Assembly (NCBI GenBank): GCA_003166865.1
Contig: PMUP01000051.1
Span: forward strand, 43,419 to 107,418
Source of the DNA: Bryobacterales bacterium
GTDB taxonomy: Bacteria; Acidobacteriota; Terriglobia; Bryobacterales; Bryobacteraceae
DNA: 64,000 nucleotides
Reading direction: 5' to 3'
Shown here: piece after piece, positions 36,004 to 43,737 of the stretch
Layout of the letters: the number at the start of each line of letters is the position of its first letter
Position numbering within the stretch: position 1 is the first letter of the stretch
The notes under the pieces: model-generated
Database searches by the model: none
What the model was told of the DNA's origin: nothing
Seen by the model: only the letters and a program-made list of their open reading frames with translations
Program-made: the position numbers and the translations under genes

Positions 36004-36978
36004 GTGGAGTGTTATCTATCCGCGATTCTCGGCATCGCTGAAGCCATCGATGCAGTTTCGCCCGAGATCAGCCCTTCCTATCATGAGCGGTTGACGCGGC
36101 TGCATGCCAGCCTAGCCGAGCACACGGCGGCCCCATTGCCCGGCCCATCGCTCGCCCAATCTCTCGAAGACAGCCGCCAGGTCTTGCACGAAATCCTGGG
36201 CGATTTTTCCGGCAAGGCCCGCCACAACAACCAAACTTTGGCTCGCGATCTGAATCAAACCCTGGACATGATGGCCCGCACCGAGGATTCGCGTTCGGTG
36301 CGCAATGTCCAGTATGTGGAACGTTTAGTCGACTTCGCCGATCAGGTGGATGCGGCCATCCGCGCGGGCGACCTGCCACGGCTCACCCGCCAGACCTCGG
36401 AATTGCGCGGTTTCGCTGAATCCATCGAGCTCGACAGCCACGATGCATTCGCGCGCTTGCGCAAGAAGATGATCGAAATCCAGCTCCGCCTGCACGAGGC
36501 CGAGCTGCTTGCCACGCTCGATCCGCTCACAGGCGTCGCCAACCGCAGGGAGTTGGATCGCGAGCTCGCGGCCCGCGTCGCAGGCCAGCAGGAATTCTGT
36601 ATACTGCTGTTCGACCTCAATGGATTTAAGGCAGTCAACGATCAGTATGGGCATCTCTGCGGCGATGAAGTCTTGAAGCAACTGGGCGCCCGGCTCGGCG
36701 GTCAGGTACGCGCCCGCGATTTCGTCTGCCGCTGGGGCGGCGATGAGTTCGTCGCCATTCTTGCCTGTGAACAGGCCCACGCCGAAACTCGTTCGCGCCA
36801 GATCGCGGCCCGTCTCAATGGCCCCTACCACATCAACGGCGAGGGCCACGAAGTCCATGTCGATATCGCGGTTTCAGTGGGCCTGGCTCAATACGCACCC
36901 GGCGAATCACTCGCGCAGCTCTTTCGCCGCGTCGACGAATCCATGTACCGGAACAAGGATACGGCCACGTCTGGCTAA
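36004..36978 (+). CDS. Diguanylate cyclase (GGDEF domain)
   Basis: 324 residues. The N-terminal 165 residues are mostly helical, with no recognised sensor domain. The C-terminal GGDEF domain (about 168-324) has DPLTGVANRR, the substrate-binding DLNGFKAVND, an intact active-site GGDEF (245-249) and an intact inhibitory I-site RARD (236-239) five residues before it. It should therefore make cyclic-di-GMP with product inhibition. GTG at 36004 is the first usable start; the frame is open further upstream across the tandem repeat without ATG, GTG or TTG, so the N-terminus is uncertain. The enzyme is cytoplasmic. The SDR gene follows after 6 bp. Confidence 0.9.
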   Translation: MECYLSAILGIAEAIDAVSPEISPSYHERLTRLHASLAEHTAAPLPGPSLAQSLEDSRQVLHEILGDFSGKARHNNQTLARDLNQTLDMMARTEDSRSVRNVQYVERLVDFADQVDAAIRAGDLPRLTRQTSELRGFAESIELDSHDAFARLRKKMIEIQLRLHEAELLATLDPLTGVANRRELDRELAARVAGQQEFCILLFDLNGFKAVNDQYGHLCGDEVLKQLGARLGGQVRARDFVCRWGGDEFVAILACEQAHAETRSRQIAARLNGPYHINGEGHEVHVDIAVSVGLAQYAPGESLAQLFRRVDESMYRNKDTATSG

Positions 36979-36984
36979 TGTTCG

Positions 36985-37812
36985 ATGGACACTCTCATCC
37001 ATGCCGGTGTGCTCATAACGGGGGCTGGACGAGGCATCGGCAAACGTCTGGCGCTCGGCTTCGCGGCCGCCGGAAATCGCGTGGCCCTGCTCGCGCGCAG
37101 CAAAGCTGAATTGGACTTGGCGCACCTTGAAATCGAGCACGCCGGAGGCAACGCGCTTCGCATCCGCGCCGACGTCACCGACTTCGAACAAGTGAACGCC
37201 GCCGTCGACCGCATGCGCGTCCACTACGGCGAAGTCGACGTTTTGATTTGCGCCGCGGCCATTCCGGGGCCCATCGGACCCTTCGTCGATCAATCGCCGA
37301 AGGCTTGGATCGACACCATCCATACCAATCTGCTGGGCGTGATGAACGCCTGCAAAGCCGTGCTGCCGCACATGATCGCTCGCCGCGCAGGAAAGATCAT
37401 CGTCCTCAGCGGCCCCGGCGCAACCAGCGCGCGCCCGAATTTCTCCGCCTATGCCGCGTCCAAGGCAGCCGTGGTGCGCTTGGCGGAAACCATCGCCGAG
37501 GAAAACCGCGAGCACAACGTCCAGATCAACTGCATGGGCCCAGGCGGAACGTATACTTCCATGACCGACGAAATCCTGCGCGCCGGCGAACGCGCCGGAT
37601 GGAAGGAGACCGAGGAGGCGCTTCAAATCCGGCAAACCGGCGGCGTCGCACCCGAAAAACAGATTCAACTCGCGCTGTTTCTGGCGTCCGAACAGTCCAA
37701 TCACATCAGCGGCAAATTGATTCACGCCTCCGACGATTGGAAAAAACTCCGGTCAGAGAATATCCATCCCGAGGCTTACACCCTGCGCCGGACACAGAAG
37801 GTCGCCCCGTAG
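36985..37812 (+). CDS. Short-chain dehydrogenase/reductase with a variant active site
   Basis: 275 residues with the Rossmann motif TGAGRGIG (12-19), the CAAAIPG segment in the NNAG position and the YAASK catalytic Tyr156-Lys160. The catalytic serine, normally 13 residues before Tyr, falls on Gly143 in LSGPGATS; Ser142 is its neighbour. The enzyme may be active with a shifted residue or altered chemistry. It is predicted to be a cytoplasmic NAD(P)-dependent oxidoreductase of unknown substrate. It sits 6 bp after the diguanylate cyclase gene. Confidence 0.88.
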   Translation: MDTLIHAGVLITGAGRGIGKRLALGFAAAGNRVALLARSKAELDLAHLEIEHAGGNALRIRADVTDFEQVNAAVDRMRVHYGEVDVLICAAAIPGPIGPFVDQSPKAWIDTIHTNLLGVMNACKAVLPHMIARRAGKIIVLSGPGATSARPNFSAYAASKAAVVRLAETIAEENREHNVQINCMGPGGTYTSMTDEILRAGERAGWKETEEALQIRQTGGVAPEKQIQLALFLASEQSNHISGKLIHASDDWKKLRSENIHPEAYTLRRTQKVAP

Positions 37813-37933
37813 TTACGTCTATCACAATTCCAATCCTAAGTAACCGCCGCTAAGCTGCCGCTCGTGTCTGAATTGTGAAACGTTTGTAAACTCTGCGCTG
37901 CGCAGCCTAAAACGCTTGTGATTGCCCTCTCTG

Positions 37934-37962
37934 GCTGTTCCCATGAACTAGAAAGGAACAGC
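37934..37962 (+). promoter_or_regulatory. 5'UTR hairpin covering the Shine-Dalgarno of the PEP-CTERM gene
   Basis: A perfect 8-bp inverted repeat, GCTGTTCC (37934-37941) and GGAACAGC (37955-37962), has a 13-base loop and ends 7 bases before the ATG. The likely ribosome-binding sequence GAAAGGA (37951-37957) is partly inside its 3' arm. A shorter competing pairing GTTC/GAAC (37937-37940 with 37945-37948) would release it. Translational control is inferred. Confidence 0.5.
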
Positions 37963-37969
37963 AACCATC

Positions 37970-38557
37970 ATGCTCCGCTCATTTTTTGGCTTAGCCACAC
38001 TTGCCGTGGCAGGTTTACTTGCGACCGCAACCTCGCAGGGCTCTGAGATCGCGACCGCGACGATAAGCGACACCGAGATCAGTCCCGGAGAATTCCAATA
38101 CACTTTAACGCTCGACGACACCGGAACCACCACGCTCGGAACGTTCTGGTTTTCTTGGGTACCGGGCGACAACTTTATGCCGGTGGACCCAACTAGCATC
38201 ACTTCGCCCGCGGGATGGCAGGACATGGTCACCAGTGGCGGACCGTCCGATGGATTTGCCATTCAATGGACGGCCAAGATGCCGGCTAACGATCTGACCT
38301 CCGGAAAGACGTTGTCGGGCTTTAGTTTTGACAGTTCTTTGACTTTGGCACAGCTTGAGGGCGACTCCAGCGGACATCCCACAGATCCCGTTGATACAGC
38401 TTTTGTGTATAGCGGCGCGCCGTTTTCCGACGCCGGGTACCAATTGACCGCCCGCGCCGTCGCCACGCCGGAACCATCCACCACCCTGATCACGGCGTTC
38501 GCATTTGGTCTGATCGCGCTGGGCAGTGCCTTAGTGCGAAGACGCAAGAAAGCCTGA
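37970..38557 (+). CDS. PEP-CTERM sorting-domain protein
   Basis: 195 residues. An N-terminal signal peptide (MLRSFFGLATLAVAGLLATA) and the C-terminal sorting signal are both clear: a PEP motif (ATPEPST), a hydrophobic helix of about 18 residues (ITAFAFGLIALGSALV) and a basic end RRRKKA. Such proteins are cut by an exosortase at the inner membrane and delivered to the outer surface or exopolysaccharide matrix. The middle is a beta-rich domain with no cysteine. No exosortase gene is in this window. It is preceded by a hairpin that may hide its ribosome-binding site. Confidence 0.9.
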   Translation: MLRSFFGLATLAVAGLLATATSQGSEIATATISDTEISPGEFQYTLTLDDTGTTTLGTFWFSWVPGDNFMPVDPTSITSPAGWQDMVTSGGPSDGFAIQWTAKMPANDLTSGKTLSGFSFDSSLTLAQLEGDSSGHPTDPVDTAFVYSGAPFSDAGYQLTARAVATPEPSTTLITAFAFGLIALGSALVRRRKKA

Positions 38558-38603
38558 AGCCGCAGAAGCGGCAGAAGCGGCAGTGGCTCTGTGAATCCTG
38601 CCA

Positions 38604-38704
38604 CCAGCCACTAACCACCAGCCACGCCTTCTTTTTTCAACTGCCCGCAAGCCGCGAAGATATCCCGCCCTCTCGGCTTGCGGACGAAGCACGGCATCGC
38701 CCGC
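38604..38704. repeat. 101-bp direct repeat, outer copy: duplicated rlmN 3' end
   Basis: The sequence is 98/101 identical to 39217-39317. It contains the last 31 codons of rlmN on the minus strand, with the stop codon intact and the reading frame conserved ([17 protein letters not shown] is encoded), but without the rest of the gene. It looks like a duplicated attachment target or a segmental duplication scar. Confidence 0.9.
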
Positions 38705-38772
38705 GCAGAAGGTGAGTCCCTAGCACCGCTGACCGTTGACAGGAGCGGCCCCAACATCTACCCTGAAGGCGC

Positions 38773-39007
38773 ATGGACGTAATTCCCATCAAACCGGAAC
38801 GTAAGGCCCAATTGGAAGAGTACGCGCAACGTCGTGGCAAGGACACCGCCGCTGCGCTCGATGATGCCTTGGCCGAGTATCTGGCAGGATTATCAGGAAG
38901 CCATTGAAGGCATCCGGCAGGGCTATGAGGACGTGAAGGCTGGGCGCGCCCAATCCGCTGAGGAGGCGTTTGAAGAGTTGCGCGTAAAGCATGGTCTTCC
39001 ACGTTAA
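38773..39007 (+). pseudogene. Antitoxin gene disrupted by a frameshift
   Basis: The first frame from ATG 38773 reads MDVIPIKPERKAQLEEYAQR and ends after 44 codons at 38907. Shifting by one base near 38882-38888 restores a second part, with DYQEAIEGIRQGYEDVKAGR and a final VKHGLPR stop at 39007. Together they match the layout of small CopG/ParD-like antitoxins of RelE/ParE modules. The putative toxin start (38991) overlaps its 3' end, as in intact TA operons. It is either a true pseudogene (one base inserted or two lost) or, less likely, a sequencing error. Confidence 0.75.
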
Positions 39008-39155
39008 GACCACCACCAAAGCAAAACGCGACTGGCGCTACTATTTCAAGCGGCGCCATGTCACACAGATTCCTGTGATTAACCTTCGGGGAATAAGCGG
39101 AATTTGTCTCATCATGATGGCAACATCAATTTGGAGTTTGTTCCATTCGCGATGA
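38991..39155 (+). pseudogene. Truncated RelE/ParE-type toxin remnant
   Basis: The frame starts with MVFHVKTTTKAKRDW, typical of the first strand and helix of RelE/ParE toxins, then diverges into unrelated sequence and stops after 54 codons. The catalytic and most structural parts are missing. The rest of the gap up to 39216 shows no coding sense. Confidence 0.65.
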
Positions 39156-39216
39156 GCCGTCATCTGCGCGACCGGCCAATCCCTAATCGCCAATGCCCAA
39201 CGACCGTCGCCAGCCG

Positions 39217-39317
39217 CCAGCCACTAACCACCAGCCACGCCTTCTCTTTTCAACTGCCCGCAGGCCGCGAAGATATCCCGCCCTCTCGGCTTGCGGACGA
39301 AACACGGCATCGCCCGC
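39217..39317. repeat. 101-bp direct repeat, inner copy within the rlmN 3' end
   Basis: This copy forms the real end of rlmN (last 31 codons, stop and seven bases beyond). It differs from the outer copy at three positions and is separated from it by 512 bp that contain the decayed TA module. Confidence 0.9.
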
Positions 39318-40261
39318 CGCACGATCGCCTGAAACGCATGCACGCGCTCGTCGTCCGGCGTCTCAAAAGCGATTCCCGGCCCGGGATTCAGCGCGATCAG
39401 ATTCACCTTCGCGTTCAGATGCGCCAGCAGCTTCACCACCCGGCGCGCGTCGGCGTCCGAATCGTTCACGCCCTTCAGCAACACGTACTCGAACGTCAGC
39501 TTTTCCCACGGCCGCAGCGGATACGCCTTGCACGCCGCCAGCAAATCCTTCAGCGAATACTTCCGAGTGATCGGCATCAGTTCACGCCGCTGCTCTTCAC
39601 TCGACGCATTCAGCGAAATCGCGAGCTTCGGCCGCACCGGCTCCCGCCCCAACTCCGCCATCTTGGGAACGATTCCGGCTGTCGAGAGCGTAATCCGCCG
39701 GGGCGAAATTCCGATCCCCGCCGGATCGGCCAGCAAGCGCGTCGCCTTGATCACGTTCGGCAGGTTCAACAGCGGCTCGCCCATCCCCATCATGACGATG
39801 TTCAGCCGATCGCTCTCGGTCGAAATCCCATGCGCCCGCATGATAAACAGCACCTGACCGACGATTTCCCCGGCCGTCAGATTCCGCTCCAGGCCCATCA
39901 GAGCGGTCAGGCAGAACTGACAATTCACCGGGCACCCCACCTGGCTCGAGATACAAATCGTGTCGCGACCTTCTTCCGGCATCAGAACCGCTTCCACCGT
40001 CCGCTGGTCCTGTAGTTTCAACAGATAGCGCCGGGTGCCGTCCTTCGACTGATACTCAGCCGCCGCCTCCGGCAATCCCACTGCAGCCTTTGAAGCCAAT
40101 TCTTTTCTTAGATTTAGCGGGAGACTCGTGATCTGCGTCAGGTCCGTGACCTTCTGCCGGTAGATCGCGTCGTATACCTGGCGGGCGCGAAACGCAGGTT
40201 GGTCTTGCCCAAGGGTTTCTTGTAGATCTGGAAGTTCAAGGCCTACAATAGCTTGCGACAC
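39224..40261 (-). CDS. rlmN: 23S rRNA (adenine-2503-C2)-methyltransferase
   Basis: 345 residues of the RlmN/Cfr radical-SAM family. The 4Fe-4S motif CPVNCQFC (CxxxCxxC) lies near residue 108, with the SAM-binding GMGEPLLN; the C-terminal catalytic Cys is in FAACGQL. It methylates A2503 of 23S rRNA and A37 of some tRNAs. GTG at 40261 is the start. Its last 31 codons exist in a second copy 0.6 kb downstream. It is divergent from the M16 protease gene, with a short CCCGCC-CCC-GGCGGG hairpin between them (40280-40294). Confidence 0.95.
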   Translation of the reverse strand: MSQAIVGLELPDLQETLGQDQPAFRARQVYDAIYRQKVTDLTQITSLPLNLRKELASKAAVGLPEAAAEYQSKDGTRRYLLKLQDQRTVEAVLMPEEGRDTICISSQVGCPVNCQFCLTALMGLERNLTAGEIVGQVLFIMRAHGISTESDRLNIVMMGMGEPLLNLPNVIKATRLLADPAGIGISPRRITLSTAGIVPKMAELGREPVRPKLAISLNASSEEQRRELMPITRKYSLKDLLAACKAYPLRPWEKLTFEYVLLKGVNDSDADARRVVKLLAHLNAKVNLIALNPGPGIAFETPDDERVHAFQAIVRRAMPCFVRKPRGRDIFAACGQLKREGVAGG

Positions 40262-40334
40262 TTTTCCCAGTATACCTCGCCCGCCCCCGGCGGGGAACGT
40301 GACAAAACCGCGATAAGATGGTGTTGAAGGTAAA

Positions 40335-41621
40335 ATGGCTGCCGCAGTTCAAACTATCCGCGATATCGAAGCAACGACTCTGAAAAACGGGGTCCGTGTA
40401 ATTAGTGAGGAGATGCCTCACGTCCGGTCCGTCTCCATGGGCGTCTGGATCAAGACCGGATCCCGCCGCGAAACTTCCGACGAGAACGGCATCTCGCACT
40501 TTATCGAGCACATGCTCTTCAAAGGCACCAAGAACCGCTCGGCCGAGGACATCGCGCGTTCGGTTGATTCCATCGGCGGCGGCCTGGACGCCTTCACCGC
40601 CAAGGAGATGGTCAGTTACAACACCAAGGTTTTGGACGAGCATCTGCCGCTCGCGTTTGATGTCCTGGCCGACATGGTGCGCAATCCATTGTTTCGCGAA
40701 GAGGACATTGAGAAGGAAAAGGGCGTCATCCTCGAAGAGCTGAAGATGGAAGTGGACAACCCCGAATATCTTCTGCACGATATCTTCTCCAGTAATTTCT
40801 ACAAGGATCATCCCCTCGGCAAACCCATCATCGGCAGCAAGGACACCATTCGCGCGTTCGATCGCCAGATGATCGGCGATTATTACCGGCGCTATTATTC
40901 GCCGTCCAATATCCTGATCACCGCCGCCGGTAATTTGAATCACGGGCATCTGGTGGACTTGGCGCGCCAGTATTTCGAGGATCTCCCCATGAACGGGACG
41001 CTGGCGCCGGAAGTTGCGCCGGTGCCGCACGCGCGTCTGGTGTTCCGCAACAAGACTTCGCTCGAACAGACGCACCTGTACATGGGCGTGCCCGCGTATC
41101 CCTTTTCGCACGAGCTGCGCTTCGCCTGCTATGCGTTGAACACCATTCTTGGCGGCGGCATGAGTTCCCGGCTGTTCCAGAACATCCGCGAAAAGCAGGG
41201 CTTGGCCTACGCCGTGTACTCCGAGCTCGCCATGTATCACGACACCGGCTGCATGGCCATCTATGCGGGTACGGCCGTCGAGACTTGCAGCCAAGTGATC
41301 CATTCCATCGTGAAAGAGCTGCGCGAGATCAAGGAGAACCTGGTGCCCGCCGAGGAGCTGCGGCGCGCCAAGGATAATCTCAAGGGGTCATTCATGCTCG
41401 GCCTCGAATCCACCTCCAGCCGTATGAGCAACCTGGCCCGCCAGGAACTGCATTTCAAACGCTTCTTCTCCCTGGATGAAATGATCGAGAAAATCGAAGG
41501 GGTCACGGCTGAACAAATTCGCGACATCGCACGGGAATTCTTCCATTCGAAGAACATCACGCTCGCTGTGCTCGGCAACCTGGGCGACTTCCGCATCAAA
41601 CGCGAGGAGCTCGACTGCTAA
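40335..41621 (+). CDS. M16 family zinc metallopeptidase
   Basis: 428 residues, single-chain pitrilysin/MPP-like. The inverted zinc motif HFIEH (His55, Glu58, His59) and the distal Glu135 in VILEE are at the usual spacing; the R/Y pair of the C-terminal half is suggested by [22 protein letters not shown] (from about residue 273). There is no signal peptide, so it is probably cytoplasmic. A GAGGAG near the end of the gene (41604-41609) appears to serve as ribosome-binding site for the overlapping next gene. Confidence 0.93.
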   Translation: MAAAVQTIRDIEATTLKNGVRVISEEMPHVRSVSMGVWIKTGSRRETSDENGISHFIEHMLFKGTKNRSAEDIARSVDSIGGGLDAFTAKEMVSYNTKVLDEHLPLAFDVLADMVRNPLFREEDIEKEKGVILEELKMEVDNPEYLLHDIFSSNFYKDHPLGKPIIGSKDTIRAFDRQMIGDYYRRYYSPSNILITAAGNLNHGHLVDLARQYFEDLPMNGTLAPEVAPVPHARLVFRNKTSLEQTHLYMGVPAYPFSHELRFACYALNTILGGGMSSRLFQNIREKQGLAYAVYSELAMYHDTGCMAIYAGTAVETCSQVIHSIVKELREIKENLVPAEELRRAKDNLKGSFMLGLESTSSRMSNLARQELHFKRFFSLDEMIEKIEGVTAEQIRDIAREFFHSKNITLAVLGNLGDFRIKREELDC

Positions 41622-42403
41622 CTCCACCGCTCGGTAAATTAGCGCGAACTGCACTGGTTCTATGCGCGCTCACCGGGTCTCTCTCCGCACTCGATCTGAA
41701 ATCGCTCAAGCCGCAAGGCTACGTCAGCGATTTCGCGAACGTTCTCGATCCGCAATCGCGCGCGCGGCTGGAAGCCTATTGCGGCCGGGTGGAACAGCTC
41801 ACCGGCGCGCAAGTGGCGCTGGTTACCATCAAGTCGCTGGACGGCCAGCCGATCGAAGACGTCACCAACGCGCTCTATCGCCAATGGGGCGTCGGCAAGA
41901 AGGGCAAGGACGAGGGGATCATGTTTCTCCTCGCAATTCAGGACCATCGCGACCGCGTCGAAGTCGGCTATGGGCTGGAGCCGATCCTTCCCGACGGCCT
42001 CGATGGTAGCATTACGCGCAGCATTCAACCGCTCCTGCGGCAGGGAGCTTATGGGCCGGCCATGATCGCCGCTGCCCAGCGGATAGGTTCCACAATCGCC
42101 CGCGCCAAAGGTATTACGCCGCAGGCCAGCGCGCGTCCGCGATACCGCGAGACTTCCCGGGGCCGGGGTCTGCCGTGGCCGGCGATCATCATCGGCATCG
42201 TGGTCTTGCTTTTTCTTATGCGCAGCGGTGGCCGCGGCGGTGGTGGTTTCTTGGCCGGCATGCTTCTCGGTAACCTATTAGGCGGCGGACGAGGCGGTGG
42301 CTGGGGTAGTGGCGGCGGCTTCGGCGGCGGCGGTGGAGGCGGAGGCTTTGGCGGATTTGGCGGAGGGGATTCGGGCGGCGGCGGCGCCTCGGGAAGTTGG
42401 TAG
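41615..42403 (+). CDS. TPM-domain protein with Gly-rich tail, probable CTG start
   Basis: 262 residues if CTG 41615 is used. The TPM domain (about 30-155: GYVSDFANVLDPQSRARLEA, then VALVTIKSLDG and VEVGYGLEPILPDG) is followed by a membrane helix (LPWPAIIIGIVVLLFLM) and a Gly/Ser-rich tail. The first conventional start, GTG 41789, would cut off a third of the TPM domain. Upstream in frame there is a good signal peptide (LGKLARTALVLCALTGSLSA) but no ATG, GTG or TTG; CTG 41615 sits five bases after GAGGAG and overlaps the M16 stop. TPM proteins are often paired with LemA, as here. The start is inferred; the domain is clear. Confidence 0.8.
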   Translation: MLTPPLGKLARTALVLCALTGSLSALDLKSLKPQGYVSDFANVLDPQSRARLEAYCGRVEQLTGAQVALVTIKSLDGQPIEDVTNALYRQWGVGKKGKDEGIMFLLAIQDHRDRVEVGYGLEPILPDGLDGSITRSIQPLLRQGAYGPAMIAAAQRIGSTIARAKGITPQASARPRYRETSRGRGLPWPAIIIGIVVLLFLMRSGGRGGGGFLAGMLLGNLLGGGRGGGWGSGGGFGGGGGGGGFGGFGGGDSGGGGASGSW

Positions 42404-42408
42404 AGAAC

Positions 42409-43116
42409 ATGGAAGACAAACTTCAGGAACTCGTCGATCGTCTAAAGCACGCCCAGCAGCAGCGACTGCGCTCCGTCGTACTGTACGGATCCGCGGCTGC
42501 CGGCGAACACAACGAGCACTTCTCCGATCTCAATGTTCTGTGCGTGCTCACGCAGGTGACCCCCGCCGAGCTGGCCGATTCCGAGCCGATTTTCAAATGG
42601 TGGCGCGAGCAAGGCAACCCCTCGCCGCTGCTGTTTAGTGAAGACGAGCTGCGCACCTCGACCGACTGTTTTCCGGTCGAGTTCCACGACATGCAAGAGC
42701 GGCACCGCATCCTCTACGGGACCGATGTCATCAAAGACCTGGTGATCGATCGCACGTTCTATCGCGCGCAGGTGGAGATGGAGCTGCGCTCGAAACTGTT
42801 GCGCCTGCGGCAAAAGGCCGCTGAAGTACTTACCGAAAAGGCTCCGCTGCTGCGCTTGATGATCGATTCGGTGCCGAATTTCCTGGTGCTCGCGCGGCAT
42901 GCCTTGCTGCTTTCCGAGCAACCATCCGGCTGGAAAAAACGCGAGATCGTCCGGCATCTGCCGGATATTGGCGTGGATGGAACACCGTTCGATACTCTGC
43001 TCGATTTGCGGGAACAGAGCAAGCGAGCCGGTGACGTGGATCCGGCGCCCCTGTTCGCCGCTTACCTCCAGCAGATCCAGGCGCTGGTGGGCCACGTCGA
43101 CCAGATCGAGAAGTGA
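42409..43116 (+). CDS. Nucleotidyltransferase-like protein
   Basis: 235 residues. The N-terminus has the minimal nucleotidyltransferase motif VLYGSAAAGEHNEHFSDLNV, in which the usual GS-x-D-x-D reads D-x-N, so one metal-binding acid is replaced. The rest is largely helical (about 115-235), resembling a HEPN-like or helical substrate-binding half. Activity is uncertain. It lies 6 bp after the TPM gene and 24 bp before lemA in the same direction. ATG 42409 is preferred to TTG 42397, which is inside the TPM gene. Confidence 0.8.
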   Translation: MEDKLQELVDRLKHAQQQRLRSVVLYGSAAAGEHNEHFSDLNVLCVLTQVTPAELADSEPIFKWWREQGNPSPLLFSEDELRTSTDCFPVEFHDMQERHRILYGTDVIKDLVIDRTFYRAQVEMELRSKLLRLRQKAAEVLTEKAPLLRLMIDSVPNFLVLARHALLLSEQPSGWKKREIVRHLPDIGVDGTPFDTLLDLREQSKRAGDVDPAPLFAAYLQQIQALVGHVDQIEK

Positions 43117-43133
43117 CCCAGATCGAGAAATGA
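43101..43133 (+). repeat. Short tandem duplication including a stop codon
   Basis: A 16-base unit at 43101-43116 (last codons and stop of the nucleotidyltransferase-like gene) is repeated with one mismatch at 43118-43133. It is noncoding in the second copy. Confidence 0.75.
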
Positions 43134-43140
43134 GGGAACT

Positions 43141-43707
43141 ATGAAAATCGGATTAATCGTCATCGGAGTGCTGGTCTTGAGTGTCCTGTGCGTCTTCGGC
43201 TGGGCCGCGGGCTCGCGGAACACGCTGGTTACCGAGCGCGAAGCGGTCAACGCGGCTTGGGCACAGGTGGACGTCGCGCTGCAACGCCGTGCCGATCTGA
43301 TTCCCAATCTTGTCGAGACCGTCAAAGGTTTCGCCAAACAGGAACAGGCCGTGATAAAGGAAGTCACCGATGCCCGCGCGGCGCTGGGTGGCGCTCGCTC
43401 GCCGCAGGAAAAAATCCAGGCCAATGGGCAATTGGACGGCGCACTCAATAGGCTTTTGGTCGTCGTAGAGAACTATCCGCAATTAAGATCGAACGAGAAT
43501 TTCCTGCGCCTGCAAGACGAGCTCGCGGGTACCGAGAACCGCATCGCCGTCGAGCGCCGCAAGTACAACGAGACCGTGCAGCGCTATAACACCGACATCG
43601 AACTGTTCCCCAACAACGTCGCCGCTTCCATGTTCCACTTCCAGCGCAACGATGCGTATTTCAAGACCGCGCCTGACGCGCGCAACGCCCCCAAGGTTGC
43701 GTTCTAA
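43141..43707 (+). CDS. lemA: LemA family protein
   Basis: 188 residues with an N-terminal membrane helix (about 3-23) and a periplasmic-side helical bundle. Hallmarks are NAAWAQVDVALQRRADLIPNLVE-type sequence (about 36-58), LRLQDELAGTENRIAVERR and YN-x-x-V-x-x-YN. LemA proteins are envelope-associated with unclear function, commonly next to TPM genes. Start ATG with GAGGGAAC upstream. Confidence 0.92.
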   Translation: MKIGLIVIGVLVLSVLCVFGWAAGSRNTLVTEREAVNAAWAQVDVALQRRADLIPNLVETVKGFAKQEQAVIKEVTDARAALGGARSPQEKIQANGQLDGALNRLLVVVENYPQLRSNENFLRLQDELAGTENRIAVERRKYNETVQRYNTDIELFPNNVAASMFHFQRNDAYFKTAPDARNAPKVAF

Positions 43708-43730
43708 GCGATGGCTGCGTTCTAGGCGAT
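43698..43730 (+). repeat. Short tandem duplication including the lemA stop
   Basis: TGCGTTCTAAGCGAT (43698-43712, containing the lemA stop TAA) is repeated as TGCGTTCTAGGCGAT at 43716-43730, one mismatch, period 18. It is the same kind of end-of-gene duplication as at 43101-43133. Confidence 0.75.
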
Positions 43731-43737
43731 CCAGCGC

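Noticed and set aside
37822-37878. Inverted repeat TCACAATTC/GAATTGTGA resembling half of a lac-type operator
   Set aside because: The arms are 39 bp apart with no conserved spacing or nearby regulator; it may be a chance match.
38637-39059. 140-codon minus-strand frame over the TA remnant
   Set aside because: It spans the duplicated rlmN tail out of frame and is antisense to the antitoxin; no protein-like features.
39104-40015. Long plus-strand open frame of about 300 codons opposite rlmN
   Set aside because: It has Arg/His/Pro-rich shadow composition, no recognisable motif, and lies exactly antisense to an intact radical-SAM gene.
40280-40294. CCCGCC-CCC-GGCGGG hairpin between rlmN and the M16 gene
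   Set aside because: A three-base loop and no T run; it is too short and too GC-driven to call a terminator or operator.
42230-42400. GGC-rich repetitive DNA that looks like a minisatellite
   Set aside because: It encodes the Gly-rich tail typical of TPM-domain proteins and is in frame.
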